The notes below the pieces were generated by a model. It was given only the letters and a program-made list of their open reading frames with translations. It did not search any database and was not told where the DNA came from. From positions 53,788 through 117,787 of the forward strand of contig NZ_WMKA01000008.1 of assembly GCF_009711085.1 (NCBI RefSeq): a DNA stretch of 64,000 nucleotides. Direction: 5' to 3'. This document shows positions 36,787 to 48,346 of the stretch, piece by piece (within the stretch, counting starts at the first letter, position 1; each line of letters begins with the position of its first letter). The DNA comes from Cellulosimicrobium composti (GTDB lineage Bacteria; Actinomycetota; Actinomycetes; Actinomycetales; Cellulomonadaceae). The translations under genes and the position numbers were made by a program.

Positions 36787-39700
36787 ATGACTTCCTCCGA
36801 CCTCACCACGTCCGCACGCAGCGCCCGCCCCGGCGACCTCACGCCGGGGGCGGCCGCGCGTGCCGCTGCGGTGCCGGGCGTCGTCGCGGCGCCCGAGATC
36901 GTCGCCGCCATCACCGGGGCGCTGCCCGTCGTCACGACCGTCACGGCCGTGGTCGTGACACGCGGGAGCACGCCGTTCCTCGCGCACACCTTGGCCGCGC
37001 TGCGCGCACAGACGACGAGCCCGCACGCGGTCGTCGTCGTCGACGCCGCGACCGGCGACGCGACGCGTGAGCACGAGGGCCTCCAGCTGGGGGACGCGCG
37101 GTTCGTCGCGGCCCCGCGGGCCCGCTCGTTCGGGGACGCTGTCGACACCGCGCTCGCGCACGTCGAGCCGGGCACGTGGCTCTGGTTGCTCCACGACGAC
37201 TCGGCCCCCGCGCCCGATGCGCTCGCCGAGCTCCTGCGCGCGGTCGAGCACTCGACCGCGGTCGCGGTGGCGGGACCCAAGCAGGAGCGCTGGACGGTGG
37301 GCAGAGGAACCGATCCCGCCGCGCCGTTCGAGCCGGGCACGGCGAGCCGCCTCGTCGAGGTCGGCGTCACGACGACGCCCCTGGGGCGGCGGATGACGGG
37401 GATCGACGACGACGAGATCGACCAGGGCCAGCACGACGCGCGCGACGACGTGCTCGCCGTCGGGCTCGCGGGCGCGCTCGTGCGCCGCACGGTGTGGCAG
37501 GAGCTCGGCGGGACCGACCCCGAGTACGGGCCGTTCGGCGACGGTCTCGACCTGTGCCGCCGGGCGCGGCTCGCCGGGCACCGCGTGATCGTCGTGCCGT
37601 CCGCGGTGGTGCGGCACGCGCAGGCGTCCCTCCTCGGCCTGCGCGACCGACGACGCGGGACGAGCGCGCTCCCCGCGCCCGATCCGGACTCCTCGTCCGC
37701 CGCACGGCGCCGGTCGCAGCTTCATGCGCGGCTCGTCGGAGTCGCTGCGCCGTGGTTGCCGTTCGTCGCGCTCGCGATGGTCCTCGGCGCGCCCTTCCAC
37801 GCCGCCTACCGGCTGCTCGTCAAGCAGCCCGGCCACGCCCGGGACGAGCTGCTCGCTCCGTTGTGGGCGCTCGTCCGGGTCGGGCCCGTGTGGCGCGCGC
37901 GGCGCGCCGCGCGACGCACCCGCAGGCTCCCGCGTCGTGCGCTGCGTCCGCTCCGCGGCACGTGGCGCGAGGTCCTCGCGGAGCGTCGCGACCGCCGTCT
38001 GGCCCGCGCGGAGCAACGGCGGACCGCATGGGCCCCGACGGACATCGAGCGGCGCGAGCTGCGCGCCCTCGCCCTACGGCGGCGGACAGGGCTCGTCGCG
38101 ACGGTCGTGGCCCTGGGGGCGTTCACGGCCCTCGTGTTCGGCCCGCTCGCGGGGGCGCTGCTCGCCGGCGGGCGCCTCGTCGGCGGGTCGCTGCTCCCCG
38201 CGACGGGCACGCTCGGCGACGTCTGGCGCGCCGCCACGACCGGGTGGGTCACGACCGGGCTCGGAGCCCCGGCGCCGGCCGATCCCTACGTGACGGCGCT
38301 GGTCCCCGCCTCCCTGCTCGCGGGCGGGGCGACGCAGACCGCGGTGAACCTCCTGGTGCCGGCGTGCTTCGTCGTAGCGGGGCTGGGCGCCTGGTTCGCT
38401 GCGGGGACCCTCGTCCGCTCGGTCCCGGCGCGTGCGTGGGCCACCCTCGTGTGGGTGGCCGCGCCGGCGCTGCTCGCCGCCGTCGGCGCTGGGCGGGTGG
38501 GCGCCGTGCTCGTGCACGCCACCCTGCCGTGGCTCGCGCTCGCGATCGTCCGGGCGCTCGGGCTGCAGCGCGTCGACGCCGTCGCCCCGGCAACGCCCGA
38601 TGCCGCGCGTCCGGTCCCGCGGCGCGAGCCGGGGTCGCTCGCCGCGGCCGCGACCGCGGGCCTGCTCTTCGCCGTCGTCGTCGCGGGCTCGCCCGTGCTC
38701 CTCCCGGTCGGCGTGCTCGTGCTCGTGGTGGTCGCGGTCGGGGTGCCGGCCCACCGCCGCTACCTGGCCCTCGTGCCGGTCCCCGCACTCGTGCTGTTCG
38801 CACCGTTCCTCGTGCACGTGGCGAGGACCGCGGGCGACGGCGGGTGGCGTCTTCTGCTCGCCGACCCCGGTGCGCCCGTCGCGGCCACGGCCGCGCCGCC
38901 GTGGCAGCTGCTCCTCGGCCTGCCCGTGACGCCGGGCGCCTGGTTCGGGCTCGACGGCTCGGGCGCTGTCGACCTGCTCGCGCGGTGGGCGCCGTTCGCG
39001 GCCGGGGCGGTGGTCGTGGCGCTCGCCGTCGTGGCCGTGCTCCGCGGTCGTCGCCTCGCCGTCGGCGCGTGGTTCGTCGCCGCGCTCGGCCTCGCGACCG
39101 CCATCCTCGCCGGCTCGACCGTCGTCGCCGCCGGGACGACGCCGGACGCCCCGGTGACGGGCTGGCCCGGCGCGGGCACCTCGCTCGCGCTGCTCGCGCT
39201 CCTCGGTGCCGCGCTCGCCGGGGCGCCGCGGCTGCCCGACGGCGACGCCCCGCCCTGGCGGTCGGGTGCCGTCGTCGCCCTCGGTCTCGTCGTGACGCTG
39301 CTCCCGCTGGGCACCGCGGCGTCGTGGACGGCGGGCGTGCTCGACCGGGACGACGCCCGGGTCGGCGACGTCCGCGCGACGACCCAGCCCGTCGTCCCGC
39401 CGGTCGGCCGCCAGATGCAGTCCTCCCCGCGCCAGGCCCGGGTGCTCAGCCTCGAGCTCGGTCCCGGTGGGGTGGTCGAGTACGCGGCCCTGCGCTCGGA
39501 CGGTCCGCAGGCGGTCGACTCCTCGGTCGTCGTGGAGGCGTGGCAGGCCGCGGACCCCGGCGCGTCCGAGGGCGAGCTGCCCCGGGTCGTCGCCGACCTG
39601 GTCTCCGGCACGTCCGCCGACGTGAGCGACGGCCTCGGGCGCCTCGGCGTGGGCGCCGTGCTCCTGCCGGCGTCGGCGGAGCAGGACCAGGCGCGCGCGG

Positions 39701-40152
39701 AGCTCGTCGCGCGGCTCGACACGGTGCCCGGTCTCGAGCGCATGACGGAGGGGCAGTCGGGGCTGGTGTGGCGCGTGGCGCCTGACGGCCTCGACCCCGC
39801 CTACGCGTGGGTCGAGTCGGCCGCGGGGGCGCAGCCGCTCGACGCCGACCGTCAGGCGCTCCGACCCGTCGACACGGCCGTGCCGGCGGGGTCCGAGGAC
39901 CGCGTGGTCGTGCTCGCGGAGGACGCCTCGTCGGGGTGGCGGGCGACGCTCGACGGCCGGCCCCTCGAGGCCGTCGACCCGGCGACCACCGGGGGGCTCC
40001 AGACGTTCGCCCTGGGTGGCGCGGGCGGGCGGCTCGAGGTGTTCCACGCGGCCGACCACCGGTCGGGCTGGATGACGGCGGCAGGGATCACCCTGCTCGT
40101 GTACGTGCTGCTCGCGGTGCCGGTGCGGCGTCGTCGGGCGGGGACGAGGTAG
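36787..40152 (+). CDS. Giant membrane protein: GT2 domain fused to a polytopic C-terminal half
   Basis: 1121 residues from ATG 36787. Residues ~45-300 are a GT-A domain (TVTAVVVTRGSTPFLAHTLAAL, VVVVDAATGDA, WLWLLHDDSAPAPDAL with the metal site, and GPFGDGLDLCRRARLAGH). A basic linker with VPFHAAYRLLVKQPG follows. Residues ~430-870 carry about 12 membrane spans, then an exported C-terminal domain (~900-1085) and a last span with a stop-transfer RRRR. Such fusions are conserved next to whiB and DUF5719 in actinobacteria. A possible role is transfer of a sugar to polyprenyl phosphate or directly across the membrane for a wall glycan; no experimental function known to me. Confidence 0.82.
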   Translation: MTSSDLTTSARSARPGDLTPGAAARAAAVPGVVAAPEIVAAITGALPVVTTVTAVVVTRGSTPFLAHTLAALRAQTTSPHAVVVVDAATGDATREHEGLQLGDARFVAAPRARSFGDAVDTALAHVEPGTWLWLLHDDSAPAPDALAELLRAVEHSTAVAVAGPKQERWTVGRGTDPAAPFEPGTASRLVEVGVTTTPLGRRMTGIDDDEIDQGQHDARDDVLAVGLAGALVRRTVWQELGGTDPEYGPFGDGLDLCRRARLAGHRVIVVPSAVVRHAQASLLGLRDRRRGTSALPAPDPDSSSAARRRSQLHARLVGVAAPWLPFVALAMVLGAPFHAAYRLLVKQPGHARDELLAPLWALVRVGPVWRARRAARRTRRLPRRALRPLRGTWREVLAERRDRRLARAEQRRTAWAPTDIERRELRALALRRRTGLVATVVALGAFTALVFGPLAGALLAGGRLVGGSLLPATGTLGDVWRAATTGWVTTGLGAPAPADPYVTALVPASLLAGGATQTAVNLLVPACFVVAGLGAWFAAGTLVRSVPARAWATLVWVAAPALLAAVGAGRVGAVLVHATLPWLALAIVRALGLQRVDAVAPATPDAARPVPRREPGSLAAAATAGLLFAVVVAGSPVLLPVGVLVLVVVAVGVPAHRRYLALVPVPALVLFAPFLVHVARTAGDGGWRLLLADPGAPVAATAAPPWQLLLGLPVTPGAWFGLDGSGAVDLLARWAPFAAGAVVVALAVVAVLRGRRLAVGAWFVAALGLATAILAGSTVVAAGTTPDAPVTGWPGAGTSLALLALLGAALAGAPRLPDGDAPPWRSGAVVALGLVVTLLPLGTAASWTAGVLDRDDARVGDVRATTQPVVPPVGRQMQSSPRQARVLSLELGPGGVVEYAALRSDGPQAVDSSVVVEAWQAADPGASEGELPRVVADLVSGTSADVSDGLGRLGVGAVLLPASAEQDQARAELVARLDTVPGLERMTEGQSGLVWRVAPDGLDPAYAWVESAAGAQPLDADRQALRPVDTAVPAGSEDRVVVLAEDASSGWRATLDGRPLEAVDPATTGGLQTFALGGAGGRLEVFHAADHRSGWMTAAGITLLVYVLLAVPVRRRRAGTR

Positions 40153-40156
40153 CGCG

Positions 40157-41923
40157 GTGACGACGGAGAACGAGACGGGCGAGGGCCGGGCGGTCCCGGA
40201 CGGGACGACCGCCGGGACGTCCCGCAGCCGGCGGCGCGGGATGGTGCGACGCGTCACGACGACCGGCGCCGGCCTGGTCGGGATGCTCGCGGTCGGCGCC
40301 GTGGCCGCGCTCGGGAGCACGGGTGCGACGCTCGTCCCCGCCGCGCCGGCCCCCGCCGACCCGGTCGAGCAGGTCGCCGTCGAGCCGGCCCCCGAGATCA
40401 CGGTCTGCCCGGGCCCCGCGCGCCTCACCGACCCGGAGACGGTCGGCGACGCGCAGTTCGGTCCCGCGCCGGTGGGCACCGAGAGCAGCCTGCGCGCGGT
40501 CGTGGCGGGCGACGGGTCGGCCGGGCTCGGCGCGTTCGACGGCACGGCCGCGCGCGCCGACGCCCGGGCGCTCGATCGCGCCCCGGACGCGGACGCGACG
40601 GTGAGCACCGTCGAGGACCCTGCTGCGGGCAGCGTCCTGACCGTGCGCCCGGGCGAGGGAGCGGCGCCGCGGGTCGCGGCGTCGGTCGGATCCGTGACGA
40701 CCGCCGGCGACCTGCGCGGCCTCGCCGCGGCGAGCTGCGCACGGCCCGGCATCAGCCAGTGGCTCGTGGGCGGGAGCACCCAGATCGGCAGCAGCACCCA
40801 GCTCGTGCTCCAGAACCCGGGCCTCACGCCGGCGGTCGTCCAGGTGGACGTCTGGGGCCAGGGCGGCCCGGCGGTGCTCTCCGGGGGCGGGCAGCAGCTC
40901 GTCGGTCCGGGCGAGGAGGTCGTGACGCTCGTCGAGGCCGCCGCCCCCGAGCAGCGCCGCCTCGTCGTGCACGTCGCGGCGTCCGGCGGGCTCGTCTCCG
41001 CGTACCTCCAGCACTCGACGCTCGACGGTCTGGTCCCGCTCGGGGTCGACTATGTCGTCCCCGGTGCGGAGCCTGCCGAGGACCTCGCGCTCGCGGGCGT
41101 CACGAGCGTCGGCGAGGCCGTCGACGACCCGCACGCCCCGCAGCTGCGCCTCCTCGCCCCGGGCGACGCCGCCGGGACCGCACGCGTCACGGTCTACGGT
41201 GCGGACGGCCCCGTGCCGCTGCGTGGCGTGGAGGACGTCGCCCTCACGCCCGGGGTGGTCACCGACGTCTCGCTCGGCGGGCTCCCGGCCGGCTCGTACG
41301 CCGTGGCCGTGCATGCGGACGTCCCCGTCGTCGCCGGCGCGTCGGTCGACCGGCGCGGCGAGGCAGACCCCGACCTGCTGCACGAGGAACGTCAGTACGA
41401 CCGGGCGTGGATCGCGGCGCGCACGCTGACGCCGGCGTCCGCGGACGCTCTTCCCGACGAGGACGCCCCCGTCCACGAGGCCGACGCGCGTGCGGGTCAG
41501 GTTGCGCTCGTGCCCGGGACGGCGTCGGCGCTGACGCTAGCGGCGGTCCCGACGGCGGGCGGGGCGGAGGGCGACGACGTGACCGGACGCCTCGAGCTCC
41601 GCGTCCGCGCCTACGACGAGGACGGCGCCGAGGCCGGGACCACGACCGTGCAGCTCGCGGCCGGCACGGCGCAGACGCTCGACCCGTCCACGCTGCGGCC
41701 CGAGGGCTCGGAGGCGGTGGTCGCGGCCCTGACGGTCGACGTCGTCGGTACGCGGGGTGACCTGGACCCCGTCTGGTCGGTCACGGCGAGCGCGGGTCCG
41801 CCGAGCGGCGACGAGGGCGACGAGACACCGAGCCTGCTCTCGGTGCTGACGCCCGTCGTCGACGCGCCCGCGCCCGGCGAGGTCGCCGTCCGCGCGTCGG
41901 GCACCGCCGGCCTCGGGGGCTGA
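40157..41923 (+). CDS. DUF5719 family secreted/membrane-anchored protein
   Basis: 588 residues from GTG 40157, five bases after the preceding stop, so co-transcribed. Short basic N-terminus (SRSRRRGMVRR), one membrane span (GLVGMLAVGAVAALGST), then a long extracellular region rich in Ala/Val beta-strands with a disulfide candidate pair (ITVCPGPARL and AASCARPG). The QWLVGGSTQIGSSTQLVLQNPG stretch is the family hallmark. No catalytic motif visible. Conserved partner of the upstream membrane glycosyltransferase; perhaps a periplasmic accessory of it. Confidence 0.82.
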   Translation: MTTENETGEGRAVPDGTTAGTSRSRRRGMVRRVTTTGAGLVGMLAVGAVAALGSTGATLVPAAPAPADPVEQVAVEPAPEITVCPGPARLTDPETVGDAQFGPAPVGTESSLRAVVAGDGSAGLGAFDGTAARADARALDRAPDADATVSTVEDPAAGSVLTVRPGEGAAPRVAASVGSVTTAGDLRGLAAASCARPGISQWLVGGSTQIGSSTQLVLQNPGLTPAVVQVDVWGQGGPAVLSGGGQQLVGPGEEVVTLVEAAAPEQRRLVVHVAASGGLVSAYLQHSTLDGLVPLGVDYVVPGAEPAEDLALAGVTSVGEAVDDPHAPQLRLLAPGDAAGTARVTVYGADGPVPLRGVEDVALTPGVVTDVSLGGLPAGSYAVAVHADVPVVAGASVDRRGEADPDLLHEERQYDRAWIAARTLTPASADALPDEDAPVHEADARAGQVALVPGTASALTLAAVPTAGGAEGDDVTGRLELRVRAYDEDGAEAGTTTVQLAAGTAQTLDPSTLRPEGSEAVVAALTVDVVGTRGDLDPVWSVTASAGPPSGDEGDETPSLLSVLTPVVDAPAPGEVAVRASGTAGLGG

Positions 41924-41935
41924 CGGGCGCCGCAC

Positions 41936-42514
41936 TCAGCGGTCGCCCGTGTACCGGGGGTCGATCTCCTCGGGGGTGCGGGCCAGCAGGTGCGCGACCT
42001 GCTCGACGAGCACGTCCCGGACGAGGTCCTCGAGATCCTCGGCGTCGAAGGCACGAGCCTCGATCGGACGCCGGTAGACGACGATGCGTGCGGGCTGCCC
42101 GGACTCTGCGGGGAAGCACCGGCCGAGCGGCACGCCACCGTCCTCCCAGGGTGCCGGGTCCGACGGCGGGACGTCCTCGACCGCGAACTCCGTCCCACGC
42201 AGCTGCTTGGCCCACGAGCGCTCGACCCGTTCGACGACGTCCACGACGACGTCGTCGAACTTCTCCGCCCGCGTGCGGCTCGCGGGGGCGGTGGGCGGCA
42301 GGAGCGGCCCGCGGATGCCGCGACCACGGCGGTCCCGGCGTCGCGGCACGGGTCCCTGGCCGCCCGGACCGGGCGCACGGGGCGGGATGACGAGGTCGTC
42401 GAAGGAGACCGGAGCAGGGGTGGCGGCGCCGCGCCGCGACCAGCGGTCGCGGGCTCGGCGCCCCTTGCCGGCGGGCTCGGGCCGCGAGCCGGGGGAGGGA
42501 GTGTTGCCACGCAC
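41936..42514 (-). CDS. Metallopeptidase-family protein with degenerate active site (Rv3259-like)
   Basis: 192 residues from GTG 42514. The C-terminal ~110 residues match the small zincin-like family (PF06262): FDDVVVDVVERVERSWAKQLRGTEFAVEDVP, VYRRPIEARA and VRDVLVEQVAHLLARTPEEIDP. In active members the last block carries HExxH; here the aligned residues are EQVAH, so zinc ligand and catalytic glutamate are lost. The N-terminal ~80 residues are basic and disordered. Divergent from DUF3499, as in mycobacteria (Rv3259/Rv3258c). TAGAGT on the minus strand (42521-42526) is exactly six bases from the GTG, suggesting leaderless transcription. Probably non-enzymatic; role unknown. Confidence 0.82.
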   Translation of the reverse strand: MRGNTPSPGSRPEPAGKGRRARDRWSRRGAATPAPVSFDDLVIPPRAPGPGGQGPVPRRRDRRGRGIRGPLLPPTAPASRTRAEKFDDVVVDVVERVERSWAKQLRGTEFAVEDVPPSDPAPWEDGGVPLGRCFPAESGQPARIVVYRRPIEARAFDAEDLEDLVRDVLVEQVAHLLARTPEEIDPRYTGDR

Positions 42515-42520
42515 ACGACG

Positions 42521-42526
42521 ACTCTA
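42521..42526 (-). promoter_or_regulatory. -10 box TAGAGT of the metallopeptidase-like gene, leaderless
   Basis: Six bases separate the box from the GTG at 42514, placing +1 on or next to the start codon. -35 not recognisable. Confidence 0.5.
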
Positions 42527-42616
42527 GCCCGCGGCGAACCGGCGCAGCGTGCCCACCACCGGCGGCGCAGGCACCTCGGACGGCGTGTGGCGTCTCCGCG
42601 ACACGCCCGGAGGGCG

Positions 42617-42622
42617 TAAGGT
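42617..42622 (+). promoter_or_regulatory. -10 box TAAGGT of the DUF3499 gene, leaderless
   Basis: Six bases separate the box from the GTG at 42629. Mirrors the arrangement on the opposite strand for the divergent gene. Confidence 0.5.
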
Positions 42623-42628
42623 CAGCGC

Positions 42629-42982
42629 GTGAGATCCGTCAGGCAGTGCTCGCGCACGGCGTGCGTCCGTGCCGCCGTCGCGACCCTCACCTACGTCTAC
42701 GCCGACTCCACGGCGGTTCTGGGCCCGCTCGCGCACCTCGCCGAGCCGCACAGCTACGACCTGTGCGCCGAGCACGCGGAACGCCTCACCGCGCCGCGCG
42801 GCTGGGAGGTCGTGCGTCTGTCGCCGCAGTTCGTCGAGACCGGCCCGAGCGACGACGACCTGTCAGCGCTCGCGGACGCGGTGCGCGAGGCCGGCAAGGT
42901 GCGGACGGAGCCCGAGCCGCCGGATGTCACCGAGGTCGGACGACGTGGTCACCTGCGCGTGCTGCGCGCCGAGGGCGACTGA
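42629..42982 (+). CDS. DUF3499 family protein (putative zinc ribbon)
   Basis: 117 residues from GTG 42629. The N-terminal half RQCSRTACVRAAVATLTYVYADSTAV-like pattern (read in two pieces: CSRTAC and ATLTYVYADSTAVLG) and YDLCAEHAERLTAPRGWEV provide CxxxxC and CxxH, likely four zinc ligands. This is the actinobacterial DUF3499 family (Rv3258c). The C-terminal half is charged. No Shine-Dalgarno; the upstream -10 spacing supports leaderless translation. Encoded between the degenerate metallopeptidase gene and manB in many actinobacteria; here the rml genes intervene. Function unknown. Confidence 0.88.
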   Translation: MRSVRQCSRTACVRAAVATLTYVYADSTAVLGPLAHLAEPHSYDLCAEHAERLTAPRGWEVVRLSPQFVETGPSDDDLSALADAVREAGKVRTEPEPPDVTEVGRRGHLRVLRAEGD

Positions 42983-42986
42983 CCCG

Positions 42987-43604
42987 TCACCGGCCGAGGG
43001 TGCGCACGTACGCGTCGACCTCGTCGGCGCGGGGGAGCGCACCGGCCTCGAGCGCGGCCCGGAGCGACGGGGCCGCGGCGTCCTTCGCGGAGAACGACGG
43101 GACCAGCACGCGTCCGTCGGGCCCCGACGTCGGCCAGGCGATCGCGAGGTCGCGGTCGGTCGGGTCCACGCCGTGCTCACGCTCGGGCGCGTACCCGCTC
43201 GAGCAGAGGTAGACGACGGTCGCCCCGTCCTCGAGCGCCATGAACGCGTGCCCCACGCCCTCCGGGAGGAAGACCGCGCGACGCTCGTGCGTGTCGAGGG
43301 TCACCGCGTCCCAGTGCCCGAACGTCGGGGAGCCGACCCGGAGGTCGACGACGACGTCGAGGACGGAACCCGCGACGCACGTCACGTACTTCGCCTGACC
43401 GGGCGGGACGTCGGCGTAGTGGACGCCGCGGACGACGCCGGCTGCCGACACCGACGCGTTCGCCTGCGCCAGGTCGAGGGCACGTCCGGTCGCCTCGCGC
43501 AGGACCGAGGCCTTGAACCACTCCAGGAAGACCCCGCGCTCGTCGGCGTGCTGGCGCGGGGTGAGCTCCCACGCGCCGGGGACGGTCAGCTCACGGGCGT
43601 TCAT
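42987..43604 (-). CDS. rmlC: dTDP-4-dehydrorhamnose 3,5-epimerase RmlC
   Basis: 205 residues from ATG 43604, preceded by GAGGAGC. Cupin enzyme that epimerises dTDP-4-keto-6-deoxyglucose at C3 and C5. Signature residues: DERGVFLEWFK, NASVSAAGVVRGVHYA with the catalytic histidine, VVVDLRVGSPTFGHW, FLPEGVGHAFMAL, and YLCSSGYAPEREHGVDPTD. Convergent with DUF3499 four bases away and divergent from rmlD with 37 bases between. Length slightly above the usual 180-200. Contributes to dTDP-L-rhamnose with the adjacent rmlD, rmlA and rmlB. Confidence 0.95.
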   Translation of the reverse strand: MNARELTVPGAWELTPRQHADERGVFLEWFKASVLREATGRALDLAQANASVSAAGVVRGVHYADVPPGQAKYVTCVAGSVLDVVVDLRVGSPTFGHWDAVTLDTHERRAVFLPEGVGHAFMALEDGATVVYLCSSGYAPEREHGVDPTDRDLAIAWPTSGPDGRVLVPSFSAKDAAAPSLRAALEAGALPRADEVDAYVRTLGR

Positions 43605-43619
43605 GCTGCTCCTCGGTAG

Positions 43620-46496
<2,877 letters not shown>

Positions 46497-46545
46497 CGGC
46501 GTCCCGGCCGGGAGGGCGCCGCGGCGCGTGCGGATCGTGCGCGGA

Positions 46546-46551
46546 TACAGT
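46546..46551 (+). promoter_or_regulatory. -10 box TACAGT of manB, leaderless
   Basis: Exactly six bases before the GTG at 46558. No Shine-Dalgarno is present between them, supporting leaderless translation. Confidence 0.5.
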
Positions 46552-46557
46552 GGGCGC

Positions 46558-48030
46558 GTGACGACCGACCTCTCCCACCTCATCAAGGCGTACGACGTCC
46601 GCGGCACCGTCCCGGACCAGCTCAACCCCCAGGTGGCGCGGGCCGTCGGCGCGGCGTTCGCGCGGGCCGTCGTCCTGCCCGAGGCGCCCGCCGGGTCGAG
46701 CGACGCGCCGGCGCGGTCGCGCGTCGTCGTCGGGCACGACATGCGCGACTCCGGACCCGCGCTCGTGGACGCGTTCGCGGCGGGCCTCACGGACGCGGGC
46801 GTGGACGTCGTGCGGATCGGGCTGTGCTCCACGGACGGGCTCTACCACGCGTCCGGCGCGCTCGGCGTGCCCGGCGCGATGTTCACCGCGAGCCACAACC
46901 CGGCGGTGTACAACGGCATCAAGCTGTGCCGCGCGGGGGCTCGTCCCGTGGGGCAGGACTCGGGGCTCGCGGAGGTGCGCCGACTCGCGGAGGGCTACCT
47001 CGACGAGGGCCTCCCGGACCCCGCTGACGACCCGGGATCGGTCACGGACCGCGACACGCTCGCGGACTACGCGGCGTTCCTGCGCTCGCTGGTCGACCTG
47101 TCGGGGATCCGGCCGCTCAAGGTCGTCGTGGACGCGGGCAACGGGATGGGCGGCTACACCGTCCCCGCGGTGCTCGGCACGGGTGCCGGGCTGCCCGCGC
47201 TGCCGCTCGACGTCGTGCCGCTGTACTTCGAGCTCGACGGCACGTTCCCGAACCACGAGGCGAACCCGCTCGACCCGGAGAACCTGCGCGACCTCCAGGC
47301 CGCCGTCGTGGAGCACGGCGCCGACCTCGGGCTCGCGTTCGACGGTGACGCCGACCGCTGCTTCGTCGTCGACGAGCACGGCGACCCGGTGTCGCCGTCC
47401 GCGATCACCGCGCTCGTGGGGCTGCGCGAGGTCGCAAAGGAGCTCGAGGCGGGGCGCACGCCGACGGTGATCCACAACCTCATCACGTCGCGCGCCGTGC
47501 CGGACTTCCTGGGGGCAGCGGGCGCGCGGACCGTGCGCACGCGCGTCGGCCACTCGTTCATCAAGGCGGAGATGGCGGACAACGACGCCGTGTTCGGCGG
47601 CGAGCACAGCGCGCACTACTACTTCCGCGACTTCTTCTTCGCGGACACCGGGATGCTCGCGGCGATGCACGTGCTCGCCGCGCTCGGGTCGCAGCCGCAC
47701 CCGCTGTCGGCGCTCGGGGAGATGTACGAGCCGTACGTCGCCTCGGGCGAGATCAATTCGACCGTTGCCGACGTGCCCGCGGCCCGGGCGCGCGTCGTCG
47801 AGGCCTACGTGACGCAGCAGGGCGGGGGCCCGGTCGAGGTCGACGAGCTCGACGGGCTGACCGTCTCGCACTGGGACTCCCACCCGCAGTGGTGGTTCAA
47901 CCTCCGCGCCTCGAACACCGAGCCGCTGCTGCGGCTCAACGTCGAGGCGGCCGACGAGGACATCATGGAGAAGGTGCGCGACGACGTCCTGTCGCTCGTG
48001 CGCACGCACGACGACGAGGAGCGAGCATGA
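46558..48030 (+). CDS. manB: Phosphomannomutase/phosphoglucomutase ManB
   Basis: 490 residues from GTG 46558; an upstream in-frame GTG at 46528 would lie before the -10 box and is rejected. Alpha-D-phosphohexomutase with all four domain motifs: IKAYDVRGTVPDQ, the phosphoserine loop MFTASHNPAVYNGIK (Ser112), metal loop FDGDADRCFV (from Asp262), sugar loop GGEHSAHYYFRDFFF, and phosphate-binding RASNTEPLLRLNVE. Interconverts mannose 6-phosphate and mannose 1-phosphate for GDP-mannose. Orthologue of mycobacterial Rv3257c by context. Stop overlaps the next gene (ATGA). Confidence 0.95.
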   Translation: MTTDLSHLIKAYDVRGTVPDQLNPQVARAVGAAFARAVVLPEAPAGSSDAPARSRVVVGHDMRDSGPALVDAFAAGLTDAGVDVVRIGLCSTDGLYHASGALGVPGAMFTASHNPAVYNGIKLCRAGARPVGQDSGLAEVRRLAEGYLDEGLPDPADDPGSVTDRDTLADYAAFLRSLVDLSGIRPLKVVVDAGNGMGGYTVPAVLGTGAGLPALPLDVVPLYFELDGTFPNHEANPLDPENLRDLQAAVVEHGADLGLAFDGDADRCFVVDEHGDPVSPSAITALVGLREVAKELEAGRTPTVIHNLITSRAVPDFLGAAGARTVRTRVGHSFIKAEMADNDAVFGGEHSAHYYFRDFFFADTGMLAAMHVLAALGSQPHPLSALGEMYEPYVASGEINSTVADVPAARARVVEAYVTQQGGGPVEVDELDGLTVSHWDSHPQWWFNLRASNTEPLLRLNVEAADEDIMEKVRDDVLSLVRTHDDEERA

Positions 48031-48215
48031 GCCTGCAGATCGACCCCTGGGTGCGCGAGGCGCTGCGCTGCCCCGTGACGGGCGCGCGGCTCGTCGAGGG
48101 CACCGGGCCGTCCGGCGAGCCGGAGCTGCACTCCACCGACCCCGACCGCCCGCTCGCATACCCCGTGCGCGACGGGATCCCGGTCCTGCTGGAGAACGAC
48201 GCGCGCGAGCTCTGA
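48027..48215 (+). CDS. Trm112-family small protein
   Basis: 62 residues from ATG 48027, overlapping the manB stop. Sequence blocks VREALRCPVTGARLVEG and YPVRDGIPVLLENDARE are the Trm112/YcaR signature. Only one cysteine remains (Cys15) of the usual CxxC, so it does not look like a zinc ribbon, as is common in bacterial members. Trm112 proteins act as small partners of methyltransferases in eukaryotes; the bacterial role is poorly known. Regularly follows manB in actinobacteria. Confidence 0.88.
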   Translation: MSLQIDPWVREALRCPVTGARLVEGTGPSGEPELHSTDPDRPLAYPVRDGIPVLLENDAREL

Positions 48216-48242
48216 GAGCCGCAGCGGTCCCCTGAACGGCAG

Positions 48243-48273
48243 AAGGCCGGCTCCCCGCTGGGGAGCCGGCCTT
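48243..48273. terminator. Perfect 14-bp stem-loop terminator
   Basis: AAGGCCGGCTCCCC (48243-48256), three-base loop GCT, GGGGAGCCGGCCTT (48260-48273). It lies between convergent genes for the Trm112-like protein and the betaine-binding protein, so it probably ends both transcripts. The AA/TT flanks give a short U-rich end in either direction. Confidence 0.9.
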
Positions 48274-48346
48274 CGTCGTCAGCGCGCCTGGGCGCACCGA
48301 CGCGGCTGCGGCGAACCGAGGACCGCAGCCCGTCCGTCGCGCGGCG

